A DNA stretch of 64,000 bases from contig NZ_CP109487.1 in NCBI RefSeq assembly GCF_036227605.1, forward strand, positions 4,593,501 through 4,657,500, written 5' to 3'. The notes under the pieces are model-generated. The model ran no database searches. It worked only from the letters and a program-made list of their open reading frames with translations, and had not been told where the DNA came from. Positions 27,692 to 38,559 of the stretch are shown piece after piece; the first letter of the stretch is position 1; each line of letters starts with the position of its first letter. The position numbers were made by a program, and so were the translations under genes. This DNA comes from Streptomyces sp. NBC_01439 (GTDB taxonomy: Bacteria > Actinomycetota > Actinomycetes > Streptomycetales > Streptomycetaceae).

Positions 27692-30292
27692 TCAGAGGGC
27701 CTTGCCGACCAGCAGGTCCTCCCCCGCCACGTCGACCCGTACGGTGTCGCCGTCCCGGACCTCGCCGGAGAGGATCTCCTTGGCCAGGCGGTCCCCGATC
27801 GCCGTCTGGATCAGCCGGCGCAGCGGCCGGGCGCCGTACGCCGGGTCGTTGCCCTTCTCAGCCAGCCAGGCCAGGGCCTCGGGCGTGACGTCCAGGGTCA
27901 GCCTGCGGTCGGCCAGGCGCCGCGCCAGGCGGTCGATCTGGAGCTGCGCGATGTGCGCGAGCTCGTCCTGGGTCAGTGCGGAGAAGACCACCAGGTCGTC
28001 CAGGCGGTTGAGGAACTCCGGCTTGAAGGAGGCCCGCACCACGTCCAGGACCTGCTGCTTCTTCTGCTCCGGCGGGGTCAGCGGATCCACCAGGAACTGA
28101 CTGCCCAGGTTCGAGGTCAAGATCAGGATGGCGTTGCGGAAGTCCACGGTCCGACCCTGGCCGTCCGTGAGCCGGCCGTCGTCCAGGACCTGGAGCAGCA
28201 CGTCGAAGACCTCGGGATGGGCCTTCTCCACCTCGTCCAGGAGCACCACGCTGTACGGGCGGCGGCGGACGGCCTCGGTGAGCTGGCCGCCCTCCTCGTA
28301 GCCGACGTAGCCGGGCGGGGCGCCGACGAGACGGGCCACGCTGTGCTTCTCGCCGTACTCCGACATGTCGATGCGGACCATGGCCCGCTCGTCGTCGAAG
28401 AGGAAGTCCGCGAGCGCCTTCGCCAGCTCCGTCTTGCCCACGCCCGTCGGGCCGAGGAAGAGGAAGGAGCCGGTCGGGCGGTCCGGGTCTGCGATGCCGG
28501 CCCGGGTGCGGCGCACGGCGTCGGAGACGGCCCGGACGGCCTCGCCCTGGCCGATCAGGCGGCGGCCCAGCTCGTCCTCCATGCGCAGCAGCTTCTGGGT
28601 CTCGCCCTCCAGCAGGCGGCCGGCCGGGATGCCGGTCCAGGCGCCCACCACGTCGGCGATGTCGTCGGGGCCGACCTCGTCCTTGACCATCGAGTCCTTG
28701 GAGTGTCCGGTCTTGGAGGCCTCCGCCTCCTCCTCGGTGGCCTCCGCCAGCTCGCGCTCCAGGGTCGGGATCTCCCCGTAGAGCAGCTTGGAGGCGGTAT
28801 CGAAGTCGCCGTCGCGCTGGGCGCGCTCGGCCTGCCCGCGCAGGTCGTCCAGGCGCTCCTTGAGCTCGCCGACCCGGTTGAGGGACTGCTTCTCCTTCTC
28901 CCAGCGGGCGGTCAGCCCGCGCAGCTCCTCCTCCCGGTCCGCGAGGTCCTTGCGGATCTTCTCCAGGCGCTCGATCGAGGCCGGGTCGGACTCGTTCTTC
29001 AGGGCCAGCTCCTCCATCCGCAGCCGGTCCACGGAGCGCTGGAGCTCGTCGATCTCCAGCGGGGAGGAGTCGATCTCCATGCGCAGCCGGGACGCGGCCT
29101 CGTCGACGAGGTCGATGGCCTTGTCGGGGAGGAAGCGGGAGGTGATGTAACGGTCGGAGAGGGTCGCGGCGGCCACCAGCGCACTGTCGTTGATGACGAC
29201 CTTGTGGTGGGCCTCGTAGCGGCCCTTGAGCCCGCGCAGGATCGCGATCGTGTCCTCGACGGACGGCTCGGCGACCAGTACCTGCTGGAAGCGCCGCTCC
29301 AGCGCCGGGTCCTTCTCGATGCGCTCGCGGTACTCGTCGAGCGTGGTCGCGCCGACCATCCGCAGCTCGCCGCGGGCCAGCATGGGCTTGAGCATGTTGC
29401 CCGCGTCCATGGCGGAGTCGCCGCCGGCACCGGCGCCGACGACCGTGTGCAGCTCGTCGATGAAGGTGATGATCTGGCCGTCGCTCGACTTGATCTCGGC
29501 CAGTACGGTCTTCAGCCGCTCCTCGAACTCGCCGCGGTACTTGGCGCCGGCGACCATCGCGCCGAGGTCCAGGGAGACCAGGCGCTTGTTCTTCAGGGAC
29601 TCGGGGACGTCGCCCTTGACGATGCGCTGGGCCAGGCCCTCGACGACGGCGGTCTTGCCGACGCCGGGCTCGCCGATGAGCACGGGGTTGTTCTTCGTCC
29701 GGCGCGAGAGCACCTGGACGACGCGCCGGATCTCGTGGTCGCGGCCGATGACCGGGTCGAGCTTGCCCTCACGCGCGGCTGCCGTGAAGTCGGTGCCGAA
29801 CTTCTCCAGGGCCTTGTACTGACCCTCGGGATCGGGGGTGGTCACCCGCCGTCCTCCTCGTGCATTCTCGAAGGCGTCGAGCAGCTTCTTCGCCGTCGCG
29901 CCCTGGGCGGAAAGGACCTCGCCGGCCGCGCCGCCCTTGGCGGCGACGGCGATGAGGAGGTGTTCGGTGGAGAGGTAGTCGTCGCCGAGCTTGCCGGCTT
30001 CCGCGTCCGCCTCGGCGAGCACGGCGAGCAGGTCGCGGGTGGGCTGCGGGGGCGCGACGGTGGAGCCGGTGACGCTGGGCAGGGCGGCGAGCAGCCGCTC
30101 GGCCCCGGCCCGGACGGCGGCCTGGTCGGCGTCGGTGGCGACCAGCAGGTCGATGACGTTCTCGTTGTCCTCGCCGACGAGCAGGGCCAGCAGCAGGTGC
30201 GCGGGGGTCAGATCCGCATGACCGTCCTTGACGGCCCTGCTGGTGGCCGCGTTCAGCGCGTCCCGGCTCTTGTTGGTCAGTTCGGCGTCCAC
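27692..30292 (-). CDS. clpB: ATP-dependent disaggregase ClpB
   Basis: ClpB is the Hsp100 hexamer that pulls proteins out of aggregates with DnaK-DnaJ-GrpE. The 866-residue product has the N-domain ([20 protein letters not shown]), NBD1 with Walker [10 protein letters not shown] and Walker [10 protein letters not shown], the M-domain coiled coil (about 400-530: [20 protein letters not shown] and on), and NBD2 with [14 protein letters not shown] and [14 protein letters not shown]. The [20 protein letters not shown] start is typical. An HspR site overlaps its promoter, so it belongs to the dnaK regulon. Confidence 0.98.
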   Translation of the reverse strand: MDAELTNKSRDALNAATSRAVKDGHADLTPAHLLLALLVGEDNENVIDLLVATDADQAAVRAGAERLLAALPSVTGSTVAPPQPTRDLLAVLAEADAEAGKLGDDYLSTEHLLIAVAAKGGAAGEVLSAQGATAKKLLDAFENARGGRRVTTPDPEGQYKALEKFGTDFTAAAREGKLDPVIGRDHEIRRVVQVLSRRTKNNPVLIGEPGVGKTAVVEGLAQRIVKGDVPESLKNKRLVSLDLGAMVAGAKYRGEFEERLKTVLAEIKSSDGQIITFIDELHTVVGAGAGGDSAMDAGNMLKPMLARGELRMVGATTLDEYRERIEKDPALERRFQQVLVAEPSVEDTIAILRGLKGRYEAHHKVVINDSALVAAATLSDRYITSRFLPDKAIDLVDEAASRLRMEIDSSPLEIDELQRSVDRLRMEELALKNESDPASIERLEKIRKDLADREEELRGLTARWEKEKQSLNRVGELKERLDDLRGQAERAQRDGDFDTASKLLYGEIPTLERELAEATEEEAEASKTGHSKDSMVKDEVGPDDIADVVGAWTGIPAGRLLEGETQKLLRMEDELGRRLIGQGEAVRAVSDAVRRTRAGIADPDRPTGSFLFLGPTGVGKTELAKALADFLFDDERAMVRIDMSEYGEKHSVARLVGAPPGYVGYEEGGQLTEAVRRRPYSVVLLDEVEKAHPEVFDVLLQVLDDGRLTDGQGRTVDFRNAILILTSNLGSQFLVDPLTPPEQKKQQVLDVVRASFKPEFLNRLDDLVVFSALTQDELAHIAQLQIDRLARRLADRRLTLDVTPEALAWLAEKGNDPAYGARPLRRLIQTAIGDRLAKEILSGEVRDGDTVRVDVAGEDLLVGKAL

Positions 30293-30357
30293 TGCGTCTT
30301 CTCCTCTCCCCGAGGGGTAGCTCCCACAACAACACTGACAGGGTCAGCGTATGTAAA

Positions 30358-30378
30358 GTTGAGTCTATTCCACTCAAG
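30358..30378 (-). promoter_or_regulatory. HAIR (HspR operator) at the clpB promoter
   Basis: On the minus strand it reads CTTGAGT-GGAATAG-ACTCAAC, matching the HspR inverted repeat CTTGAGT-N7-ACTCAAG except for the last base. The TTGAGT half doubles as a -35 box, with TACATA 16 bp further as a possible -10. Confidence 0.9.
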
Positions 30379-30415
30379 GCACGGGAGAACAGCGTTCCCC
30401 CGTACCCTTCGGGCC

Positions 30416-30877
30416 ATGTCCCATGACGTACTCAACCCGACGCCCGAGTACCTCGCCTTCTGGCGGGAGCGGCACGTCTGCACCTTGACCACCCCGCGCC
30501 CCGACGGCACGCCCCACGTGGTGCCGGTGGGGGTGACGTACGACCCGGAGGCCGGCCTGGCCCGGGTAATCAGCAACCGGCACAGCAAGAAGGTGCGCAA
30601 CATCCTGGCGGCGCAGGAGGCGCAGGGCGTGCAGGAGGCGCAGGAGGGCCGGGCCGCGCGGCCGGGCGGCGCGCACGCGGGCGCGCGGGTCGCGGTCTGC
30701 CAGATGGAAGGCCGCCGCTGGGCCACGCTGGAGGGCCGCGCGGTGATCCGCACGGACGAAACGTCGGTCGCCGAGGCAGTGGCGCGCTACGCGGAGCGCT
30801 ACGGGCGCACGCCGTCGCCCAATCCAGACCGGGTCGTCATGGAGATCACCTTGGACCGGGCCATGGGGCGCGCGTAA
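30416..30877 (+). CDS. PPOX-class (pyridoxamine oxidase-like, probably F420-dependent) protein
   Basis: I set the start at ATG 30416 (MSHDVLNPTPEYLAFWRERH), although the frame is open much further upstream. The 153-residue product has the split-barrel pattern: VCTLTTPRPDGTPHVVPVGV, then ARVISNRHSKKVRNI, then ARVAVCQMEGRRWATLEG. Between the last two it has an Ala/Gln/Gly insertion (AAQEAQGVQEAQEGRAARPG) not usual in the family. It may reduce a substrate with F420 or bind haem or flavin. It is divergent from clpB across the HspR site. Confidence 0.82.
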   Translation: MSHDVLNPTPEYLAFWRERHVCTLTTPRPDGTPHVVPVGVTYDPEAGLARVISNRHSKKVRNILAAQEAQGVQEAQEGRAARPGGAHAGARVAVCQMEGRRWATLEGRAVIRTDETSVAEAVARYAERYGRTPSPNPDRVVMEITLDRAMGRA

Positions 30878-30924
30878 TCCGTTGATCCTTCATCTTGTCC
30901 GGTTCAGGCACTGGACGCGGACAT

Positions 30925-30968
30925 CACAACGGCGCCATCGTGGTCAGGTCCACGATGGCGCCGTTGTG
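30925..30968. terminator. 19-bp stem terminator
   Basis: CACAACGGCGCCATCGTGG (30925-30943) pairs perfectly with its complement at 30950-30968 around a 6-nt loop. It lies between the convergent PPOX and Rieske-like genes, 44 bp from the nearer one, and can serve both. Confidence 0.9.
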
Positions 30969-31011
30969 TGGGGGTAGCGCCTGAGCGATCTGGAACGGCG
31001 GGGGAATCGCT

Positions 31012-31326
31012 TCAGGCACTGCGGGGGGTGGCGGTGGTGATGTCGGGTTCAAAGAGCTGGTGGTCCCGCCGATCGAGATTGACGAAGACCATTCCGTAGC
31101 GCACCTCACAGCGGACGGGCTGCGGCGCGCCCCGCGGGCGACGCAGGCACCGGTAGGCACGTACGTCCTCGTCCTCCTCGCGCACGACGACGATCGGTTG
31201 TCCGAAAAGGGTGACCATCACCGAGTCGCCAGGGCGGGGGATGGCCGTGGCGAGGTCGATGAATTGCCAGCCCGAACGGTAGGCGGAGGCCATCTCGCGG
31301 CGGAAACCGCGATCGTCGGGGGTCAC
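31012..31326 (-). CDS. Rieske-like domain protein without Fe-S ligands
   Basis: The start is GTG 31326, whose GTGA overlaps the stop of the upstream repeat-protein gene. The 104-residue product follows the beta-strand order of the Rieske domain of ring-hydroxylating oxygenases: GWQFIDLATAIPRPGDSVMV, TLFGQPIVVVREEDEDVRAY, then VRYGMVFVNLD. The two cluster-binding loops (CxH and CxxH) are missing: the region is shortened to RCLRRPRGAPQPVRCEVRYG, with no His. It cannot hold a normal 2Fe-2S cluster. I infer a structural or binding role with the secreted repeat protein. Confidence 0.6.
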   Translation of the reverse strand: MTPDDRGFRREMASAYRSGWQFIDLATAIPRPGDSVMVTLFGQPIVVVREEDEDVRAYRCLRRPRGAPQPVRCEVRYGMVFVNLDRRDHQLFEPDITTATPRSA

Positions 31327-32135
31327 GCGGACACCGTCACAGGCGCATCGGTCCAACCCGTGTCGCCGTTCCCGCCCAGCTGGCCACTGGTCCAGCCGGT
31401 GTCCGCGTACTTGCCCGCGGGCGCCGTGGTCCAGCCGGTGTCGTCCTTACCCGCGGGAGTCGTGGTCCAGCCCGTGTCACCCTTACCCGCAGGCGTCGTG
31501 GTCCAGCCGGTGTCGTCGTTCTTACCCGCAGGGGCCGTGGTCCAGCCGGTGTCGTCCTTACCCGCGGGAGTCGTGGTCCAGCCCGTGTCACCCTTACCCG
31601 CAGGCGTCGTGGTCCAGCCGGTGTCGTCGTTCTTACCCGCAGGGGCCGTGGTCCAGCCGGTGTCGTCCTTACCCGCAGGCGTCGTGGTCCAGCCCGTGTC
31701 ACCCTTACCCGCAGGCGTCGTGGTCCAGCCGGTGTCGTCGTTCTTACCCGCAGGGGCCGTGGTCCAGCCGGTGTCGTCCTTACCCGCGGGAGTCGTGGTC
31801 CAGCCCGTGTCACCCTTACCCGCAGGCGTCGTGGTCCAGCCGGTGTCGTCGTTCTTACCCGCAGGGGCCGTGGTCCAGCCGGTGTCGCCCTTACCTGCAG
31901 GGGCCGTGGTCCAGCCGGTGTCGCCGCTCTTACCCGCAGGCGCCATGGTCCAGCCCGTGTCCGCGTACTTACCCGCGGGAGCCGTGGTCCAGCCGGTGTC
32001 GTCGCTGCTCGTCAGGCCCGTACCCTGACCGTCCCTAGCGCTCCCCGCGTCACTTTCGACGGCGCTGACTGCCCCAAAACCCGCAACGGCGGAGAAAACT
32101 ATGGCAAGCACCGAGCGAAGCATTCTCTTGTACAT
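31323..32135 (-). CDS. Secreted protein made of 18 tandem DTGWT repeats
   Basis: The 270-residue product (ATG 32135; a second ATG lies at 32123) has a Sec-type signal peptide, basic YKRMLR then LAIVFSAVAGFGAVSA, probably cut after VSA. The rest is 18 repeats of the type DTGWTTAPAGK, 12 or 13 residues each. The central 12 form four exact super-repeats of about 37 residues whose units end AGKND, AGKG and AGKD. The last two repeats are degenerate (DTGWTSGQLGGNG, DTGWTDAPVTVSA). There is no cell-wall sorting motif or enzyme domain. Each repeat has one Trp, one Asp and one Lys. The pattern resembles a multi-core peptide precursor or a surface adhesin; I do not know a described family. Confidence 0.8.
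   Translation of the reverse strand: MYKRMLRSVLAIVFSAVAGFGAVSAVESDAGSARDGQGTGLTSSDDTGWTTAPAGKYADTGWTMAPAGKSGDTGWTTAPAGKGDTGWTTAPAGKNDDTGWTTTPAGKGDTGWTTTPAGKDDTGWTTAPAGKNDDTGWTTTPAGKGDTGWTTTPAGKDDTGWTTAPAGKNDDTGWTTTPAGKGDTGWTTTPAGKDDTGWTTAPAGKNDDTGWTTTPAGKGDTGWTTTPAGKDDTGWTTAPAGKYADTGWTSGQLGGNGDTGWTDAPVTVSA
31419..31930. repeat. Tandem DNA repeats (about 36-39 bp units, 111-bp super-unit)
   Basis: The word GTGGTCCAGCC(G/C)GTGTC recurs every 36 or 39 bp inside the repeat-protein gene. Three successive units form a 111-bp super-unit repeated four times almost without change, which implies recent expansion or ongoing homogenisation. Confidence 0.85.
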
Positions 32136-32303
32136 GGTCGGCTTCGTCCTCACTTGATGGAATCCTCTCCCCCGCGTGACAGACGATGGCTCATTCAGGC
32201 ACGTCAATGCCACAGGGACGATGCATCATGTTCTTGCATGTTCAGGACCCTGGGGGGTGGAGATTTGACGCGAAGCGAGACAAAAGCGACACATCCCCAC
32301 CCT

Positions 32304-33314
32304 GTGACGTCCATGTGCACCGAGGGGGCGCGGCTCTATGCGACCGCACTGAGTACCGGCCGGATCGCCCGGGGCGAGATCCAGAACGCCCCCTGCCTGC
32401 TTGAATTCGCTCTTTTGCAGCCCGACCCGGATGACGCGAACCAGCTCCGCCCGGTTCCGCCGTCCGTAGCTCTGGCCCAACGGCTCCATCCGATTGAACG
32501 CGAGATCCAGGACCGCCGGCGCAGCGCTGTAGATCTCACCGACACTTTCGAGCCTTTCCTGGCCATCAGCGCACAGAGCCCGGCCAACACCCACGCCATC
32601 ACGGTGCTGGAGGGCTTCGAACAGATCAACGCCGCGCTGGACCTCGCGACGGCCGAATGTCACACCGAGGTGCTGACGGTCCAGCCCGGCGGCGCCCGGC
32701 CCTCCTTGGCCCTCACCCAAGCCCTGGAGCGCGACCAGCCGCTGATCGACCGCGGGGTCAGCATACGGACCCTGTACCAGCACACCGCGCGGCACAGTCA
32801 GGGCACGCTCGCCTACGTGGAGCGGATCTCGATGGGCAAGGTGGAGATCCGCACGCTGGAGGAGCTGATCGAACGCCTGATCATCTTCGACCGCACGGTG
32901 GCTTTCATCCCGGTGAGCGACGACCGCCGGGTCGCCCTGGAACTGCGCCACCCGGGCTTGGTCGACTACCTCATCAAGGTGTTCGAGCAGCTGTGGCACC
33001 GGGCCGTGCCCCTCCAGGAGGAGGTGACGTACCGCAACGCCCCCGGCGGAATAACGGGCGTCCAGCGGACCATCGCCCAGCTCCTGATCGAGGGCCACGT
33101 CGACGAGGCCATCGCGCGCCGCCTCGGCATGAACGTCCGCACCTGTCGGGCGCACATAGCCAAGCTCGCCACCACCCTGGGCAGCGGCAGCCGCGCGCAG
33201 CTCGGCTACCTCATCGCCCGGTCCGGCATCCTGGGCCGTCCCCTGGGCCCCGAGCAGGACTGCGAGGGGCATCCGGGCCACGAGGACCTCGACCCGGACC
33301 GGGAAGGGCTCTGA
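32304..33314 (+). CDS. LuxR-type helix-turn-helix regulator with TrmB/PLD-like N-terminal region
   Basis: The product is about 335 residues. The start is uncertain: GTG 32304, ATG 32313 (MCTEGARLYATAL) or TTG 32265 after GGGTGGAG. The N-terminal half has EGARLYATALSTGRI; the middle (VLTVQPGGARPSLALTQALE, RGVSIRTLYQHTARHSQGTL, VAFIPVSDDRRVALELRHPG) resembles the phospholipase-D-like sensor of TrmB-type regulators. The C-terminal HTH is ITGVQRTIAQLLIEGHVDEA followed by RRLGMNVRTCRAHIAKL. It is divergent from the DTGW-repeat gene and is the likely controller of that operon. Confidence 0.85.
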   Translation: MTSMCTEGARLYATALSTGRIARGEIQNAPCLLEFALLQPDPDDANQLRPVPPSVALAQRLHPIEREIQDRRRSAVDLTDTFEPFLAISAQSPANTHAITVLEGFEQINAALDLATAECHTEVLTVQPGGARPSLALTQALERDQPLIDRGVSIRTLYQHTARHSQGTLAYVERISMGKVEIRTLEELIERLIIFDRTVAFIPVSDDRRVALELRHPGLVDYLIKVFEQLWHRAVPLQEEVTYRNAPGGITGVQRTIAQLLIEGHVDEAIARRLGMNVRTCRAHIAKLATTLGSGSRAQLGYLIARSGILGRPLGPEQDCEGHPGHEDLDPDREGL

Positions 33315-33342
33315 CGCTCCGCCGGCGGTACAGGTGAGAAGA

Positions 33343-33384
33343 CGAAGGCCCCCGCCCGGACGGCTGTCCGGGCGGGGGCCTTCG
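33343..33384. terminator. Bidirectional 19-bp stem terminator
   Basis: CGAAGGCCCCCGCCCGGAC (33343-33361) pairs perfectly with its complement (33366-33384) around GGCT, between the convergent regulator gene and hspR. Confidence 0.9.
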
Positions 33385-33401
33385 TGCGTGCTCGGTCGAA
33401 G

Positions 33402-33872
33402 TCAGTCCATCGGCCGCTTGGGGTTGGGGCGCCAGACCACCAGGGCGCTGCCCGGCTGCGGGGGGCTGTACGGGACCAGGTCGCGCCGGTACGAGGCGTG
33501 GACCTGGGCCTCGCGCTGTTGGAGGACCGCCGCGGCGCCGTCCACGGCTGCGGCGAGCTCGGCCACGCGCTGCTGGAGCGCGGCGACTTGGTTCTCCAGT
33601 TCGATGATGCGCTTGATGCCCGCCAGGTTGATGCCCTCGTCCTGCGACAGCGCCTGCACCGTGCGGAGCAGCTCGATGTCACGGGCCGAGTAGCGCCGGC
33701 CGCGGCCGGCCGTACGGTCCGGGGAGACCAGGCCGAGGCGGTCGTACTGGCGGAGGGTCTGCGGATGCAGACCGGAGAGCTGGGCGGCCACCGAGATCAC
33801 GTAGACCGGGGTCTCGTCGGTGAGTTGGTAACCGCTTCCCAGACGGGAAGACTGTCGTCGGCGGCCGTCCAT
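33402..33872 (-). CDS. hspR: Heat-shock repressor HspR (MerR family)
   Basis: HspR represses the dnaK operon and clpB with DnaK as co-repressor. The 156-residue product has a MerR-type HTH (YVISVAAQLSGLHPQTLRQY, DRLGLVSPDRTAGRGRRYSA, RDIELLRTVQALSQDEGINL) followed by a coiled coil (IKRIIELENQVAALQQRVAE). It is the last gene of dnaK-grpE-dnaJ-hspR, starting 1 bp after the dnaJ stop, so its level tracks the chaperones. HAIR sites lie before dnaK and clpB. Confidence 0.97.
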   Translation of the reverse strand: MDGRRRQSSRLGSGYQLTDETPVYVISVAAQLSGLHPQTLRQYDRLGLVSPDRTAGRGRRYSARDIELLRTVQALSQDEGINLAGIKRIIELENQVAALQQRVAELAAAVDGAAAVLQQREAQVHASYRRDLVPYSPPQPGSALVVWRPNPKRPMD

Positions 33873-33873
33873 G

Positions 33874-35055
33874 TCATGCTCCCTTCGCGGACTCGAACAG
33901 CGCGGAGCGCGGGTCCTCGGACCCCGTCGCCTCGCGGTACATCTCCAGGGCCTCGCGGGCCTTGTCGGACAGTTCGGTCGGGACCGCGACCTCCACCGTG
34001 ACCAGCAGGTCGCCGCGGGTGCCGTCCTTGCGGACCGCTCCCTTGCCGCGGGCCCGCATGGTGCGACCGCCCGGGGTGCCCGGGGGCAGCTTCAGCGTCA
34101 CCGAGGGGCCGTTCAGGGTCGGGACCTTGATCTCGGCCCCCAGCGCCGCCTCCGCGAACGTCACGGGCACGGTCACCGTCAGGTTGTCGTCCTTGCGGCC
34201 GAAGACCGGGTGGGAACCGACATGCACGACCACGTAGAGGTCACCGCCCGGACCGCCGCGCTCGCCCGGCGCACCCTTGCCGCGCAGCCGGATCCGCTGG
34301 CCGTCGGAAACGCCCGCCGGGATCCGGACCTGCATGGTGCGGGAGCTGCGGGCGCGCCCGCTGCCCTTGCAGACGTCGCAGGGGGTCTCCGCGATCAGGC
34401 CGCGGCCCTTGCAGTCCGCACAGGGGTCGGTCAACGAGAAGCCGCCGCCGCTGCCCCGCGAGACCTGGCCGGTGCCGACGCAGGTCGGGCACACCCTGGG
34501 GGTGCCGTTCTTGTCGCCGGTGCCCGAGCAGGCCTTGCAGGGCGCCTGGGAGGACATCCGCAGCGGGACCGTGGCCCCGTCCACCGCCTCCGTGAAGGAG
34601 AGGGTGACCTCCGACTCGATGTCCTGGCCGCGGCGCGGCTGGGTGCGGGTGCCCGCCCCGGGGCCGGCGCCGCGGTTGAAGAGGCCGCCGAAGACGTCAC
34701 CCAGGCCGCCGCCGAAGCCGCCGGCCTGGCCGGCGCCCTGCTGCTGACCCCCGAAGAGGTCGCCCAGGTCGAAGTTGAACGAGCCGCCGCCGCCCGGCCC
34801 GGGGCGGAAGCCACCGTTGCCGAACAGGGCGCGCGCCTCGTCGTACTCCTTGCGCTTCTTGGCGTCGCCGAGGATGTCGTTCGCCTCGGAGATCTCCTTG
34901 AAGCGCTCCTCGGCCGAGGCGTCGCCCTTGTTGGCGTCCGGGTGGAACTCGCGTGCGAGCTTCCGGTACGCCTTCTTGATCTCGGCCTCGGTGGCGTCCT
35001 TCGGGACACCGAGGACCTTGTAGTAGTCCTTCTCGACGAAGTCCTTCGTGCTCAT
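33874..35055 (-). CDS. dnaJ: Chaperone DnaJ
   Basis: DnaJ is the Hsp40 that delivers substrates to DnaK and stimulates its ATPase. The 393-residue product has the J-domain with its HPD motif (AREFHPDANKGD, about residues 39-50), a long Gly/Phe region (FGGGLGDVFGGLF), four CxxCxGxG-type zinc repeats (CKACSGTG, CPTCVGTG, CADCKGRG, CDVCKGSG) and the C-terminal substrate-binding domains. It is third in the operon, 39 bp after grpE. Confidence 0.98.
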   Translation of the reverse strand: MSTKDFVEKDYYKVLGVPKDATEAEIKKAYRKLAREFHPDANKGDASAEERFKEISEANDILGDAKKRKEYDEARALFGNGGFRPGPGGGGSFNFDLGDLFGGQQQGAGQAGGFGGGLGDVFGGLFNRGAGPGAGTRTQPRRGQDIESEVTLSFTEAVDGATVPLRMSSQAPCKACSGTGDKNGTPRVCPTCVGTGQVSRGSGGGFSLTDPCADCKGRGLIAETPCDVCKGSGRARSSRTMQVRIPAGVSDGQRIRLRGKGAPGERGGPGGDLYVVVHVGSHPVFGRKDDNLTVTVPVTFAEAALGAEIKVPTLNGPSVTLKLPPGTPGGRTMRARGKGAVRKDGTRGDLLVTVEVAVPTELSDKAREALEMYREATGSEDPRSALFESAKGA

Positions 35056-35094
35056 CCCCGGTGTCCCTCCTCTCGTGCTCCTACGTGTGGTGCA

Positions 35095-35759
35095 TCAGCC
35101 CTTGTCGGGGGCATCCGCGTCCAAGCCGTCCGGCGCTTCGCCCTCCGCGACCGCCGAGTCGGAACCGGGGGACTTCGGGGCCGCGCCCGGCTGGGGCTCG
35201 GCCACCGCGACCCGTGCGGGACGGATCGTACGCTCGCCGATCCGGTACCCCGGCTGCAGGATCGCCACGCAGGTGTCCTCGGTGATGTCCGGCGCGTACG
35301 AGTGCATCAGGGCCTCGTGGATCGTCGGGTCGAAGGGCTCGCCCTCCTTGCCGAACTGCTGCAGGCCCATCTTGGCGGCGACGGTCTCCAGCGATTCGGC
35401 CACCGACTTGAAGCCGCCGACCAGCTCGCCGTGCTCCCGCGCCCGGCCGATGTCGTCCAGGGTCGGCAGCAGTTCCGTCAGGAGGGACGCGACCGCGATC
35501 TCCTTGACGGTGATCCGGTCCCGCTCCACCCGGCGGCGGTAGTTCTGGTACTCGGCCTGGAGCCGCTGGAGGTCCGTGGTGCGCTCGGAGAGCGCGGTAC
35601 GGGCCTGGTCCAGCTGCGCCAGCAGCGCCACGTCCTGGCTTGCGTCCCCGGCCGGGGCCGCCTCGTCCTTGGCGGAGTCGGCGGCCTTCGGCTCAGCGTC
35701 GTTCTGACCGGCGTCGGGGACTTCGGGCTTCTCGTCGAAGCCCGGGGTCTCCTCCGACA

Positions 35760-35760
<1 letters not shown>
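35095..35760 (-). CDS. grpE: Nucleotide exchange factor GrpE
   Basis: GrpE releases ADP from DnaK. The 221-residue product has an acidic, disordered N-terminus of about 45 residues, a long coiled-coil helix (LAQLDQARTALSERTTDLQR, LQAEYQNYRRRVERDR) and the beta-wing domain (FDPTIHEALMHSYAPDITED, CVAILQPGYRIGERTIRPAR). Its ATG overlaps the dnaK stop (ATGA), so translation is coupled. The extended acidic ends are common in Streptomyces GrpE. Confidence 0.97.
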
Positions 35761-37697
<1,937 letters not shown>

Positions 37698-37897
37698 TTA
37701 GGCCATGCTTACGCGCAACCACCCTGGACTCCGCCCCACATCCCAGCCCCACATCCCACCCCCACACGCCGGCGGGGCCGGACGATTCGGCCTCGCCGGC
37801 GCGTGAGGCACGGGGTCCCGGGACGGCACCCCCGATAGCGGCGGGCGCGGCCGAACGGGTCACCGCGGCCGCGCGCCACCACGAGACCGCCGGAAGC

Positions 37898-38449
37898 ATG
37901 CGGCAGCGTGCTGACATGCCCCTCACACTCACCGCTCCGCGCGTACGGGTCCCCGCCGCCCCACCGGCGAAGCGGGTGTGCGACCTCGTCGGGGCAGTGG
38001 TGCTGCTCGCAGTGCTCGGCCTGCCGCTCGCGGCCATCACCGCCCTGCTGTGGGCGACCCAGGGCGGCCACCCCTTCGCACGGGCGGCCGCGGTGGGGCT
38101 GGCCGGCCGGCCGTTCCGCACGTGGCGCCTGCGCACCGACGACGGCACTGGCCGGATCGGTGCGGTCCTGGACCGCTGCGCCCTCGACGGCCTCCCGCAG
38201 CTGCTGAACGTGGTCCGTGGCGAGATGTCGCTCGTCGGGCCGCGCCCGGAAACTCGTACGGACCGCCCCGAGCGACTCCTCGTACGTCCCGGAATGACCG
38301 GATTGTGGCAGGTCAGCGCGCGTTCGGACCTCCCCTGGGAGGAGATGGCCCTGCTCGACCGGCATTATGTGGAGAACCACTGGCTCGGGATGGACCTCGC
38401 GATCCTGGCGCAGACCCCGCGCGCGGCGTACCGGCAAAGGGTCGCCTGA
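37898..38449 (+). CDS. Bacterial sugar transferase (undecaprenyl-phosphate glycosylphosphotransferase type)
   Basis: The product (about 183 residues from ATG 37898; ATG 37916 is also possible) is the catalytic module of the WcaJ/PglC type: KRVCDLVGAVVLLAVLGLPL as membrane re-entrant helix, then RPFRTWRLRTDD, DGLPQLLNVVRGEMSLVGPR, LVRPGMTGLWQVSARSDLPW and DRHYVENHWLGMDLAILAQT. It would link a sugar-1-phosphate to undecaprenyl phosphate to start a surface glycan. No other glycan gene is adjacent. It is divergent from dnaK. Confidence 0.88.
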   Translation: MRQRADMPLTLTAPRVRVPAAPPAKRVCDLVGAVVLLAVLGLPLAAITALLWATQGGHPFARAAAVGLAGRPFRTWRLRTDDGTGRIGAVLDRCALDGLPQLLNVVRGEMSLVGPRPETRTDRPERLLVRPGMTGLWQVSARSDLPWEEMALLDRHYVENHWLGMDLAILAQTPRAAYRQRVA

Positions 38450-38559
38450 GCGACACAGATCACCGCACGCTCAGCTACATTGCGGCGTCGGGAATGGGTA
38501 ACCTCAAGCCTTGACTTCATAAGTTACCGCTTAGTAAGTGCCGCCCGAGGAGCCCTTCC

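Noticed and set aside
27650..30415. Open plus-strand frame antiparallel to clpB, continuous with the PPOX gene
   Set aside because: It is a third-position GC shadow of clpB; the translation has no domain, and the PPOX homology starts at ATG 30416.
31419..31930. CRISPR array or minisatellite in the DTGW region
   Set aside because: The units are in frame, follow a signal peptide and encode constant residues; it is a coding repeat.
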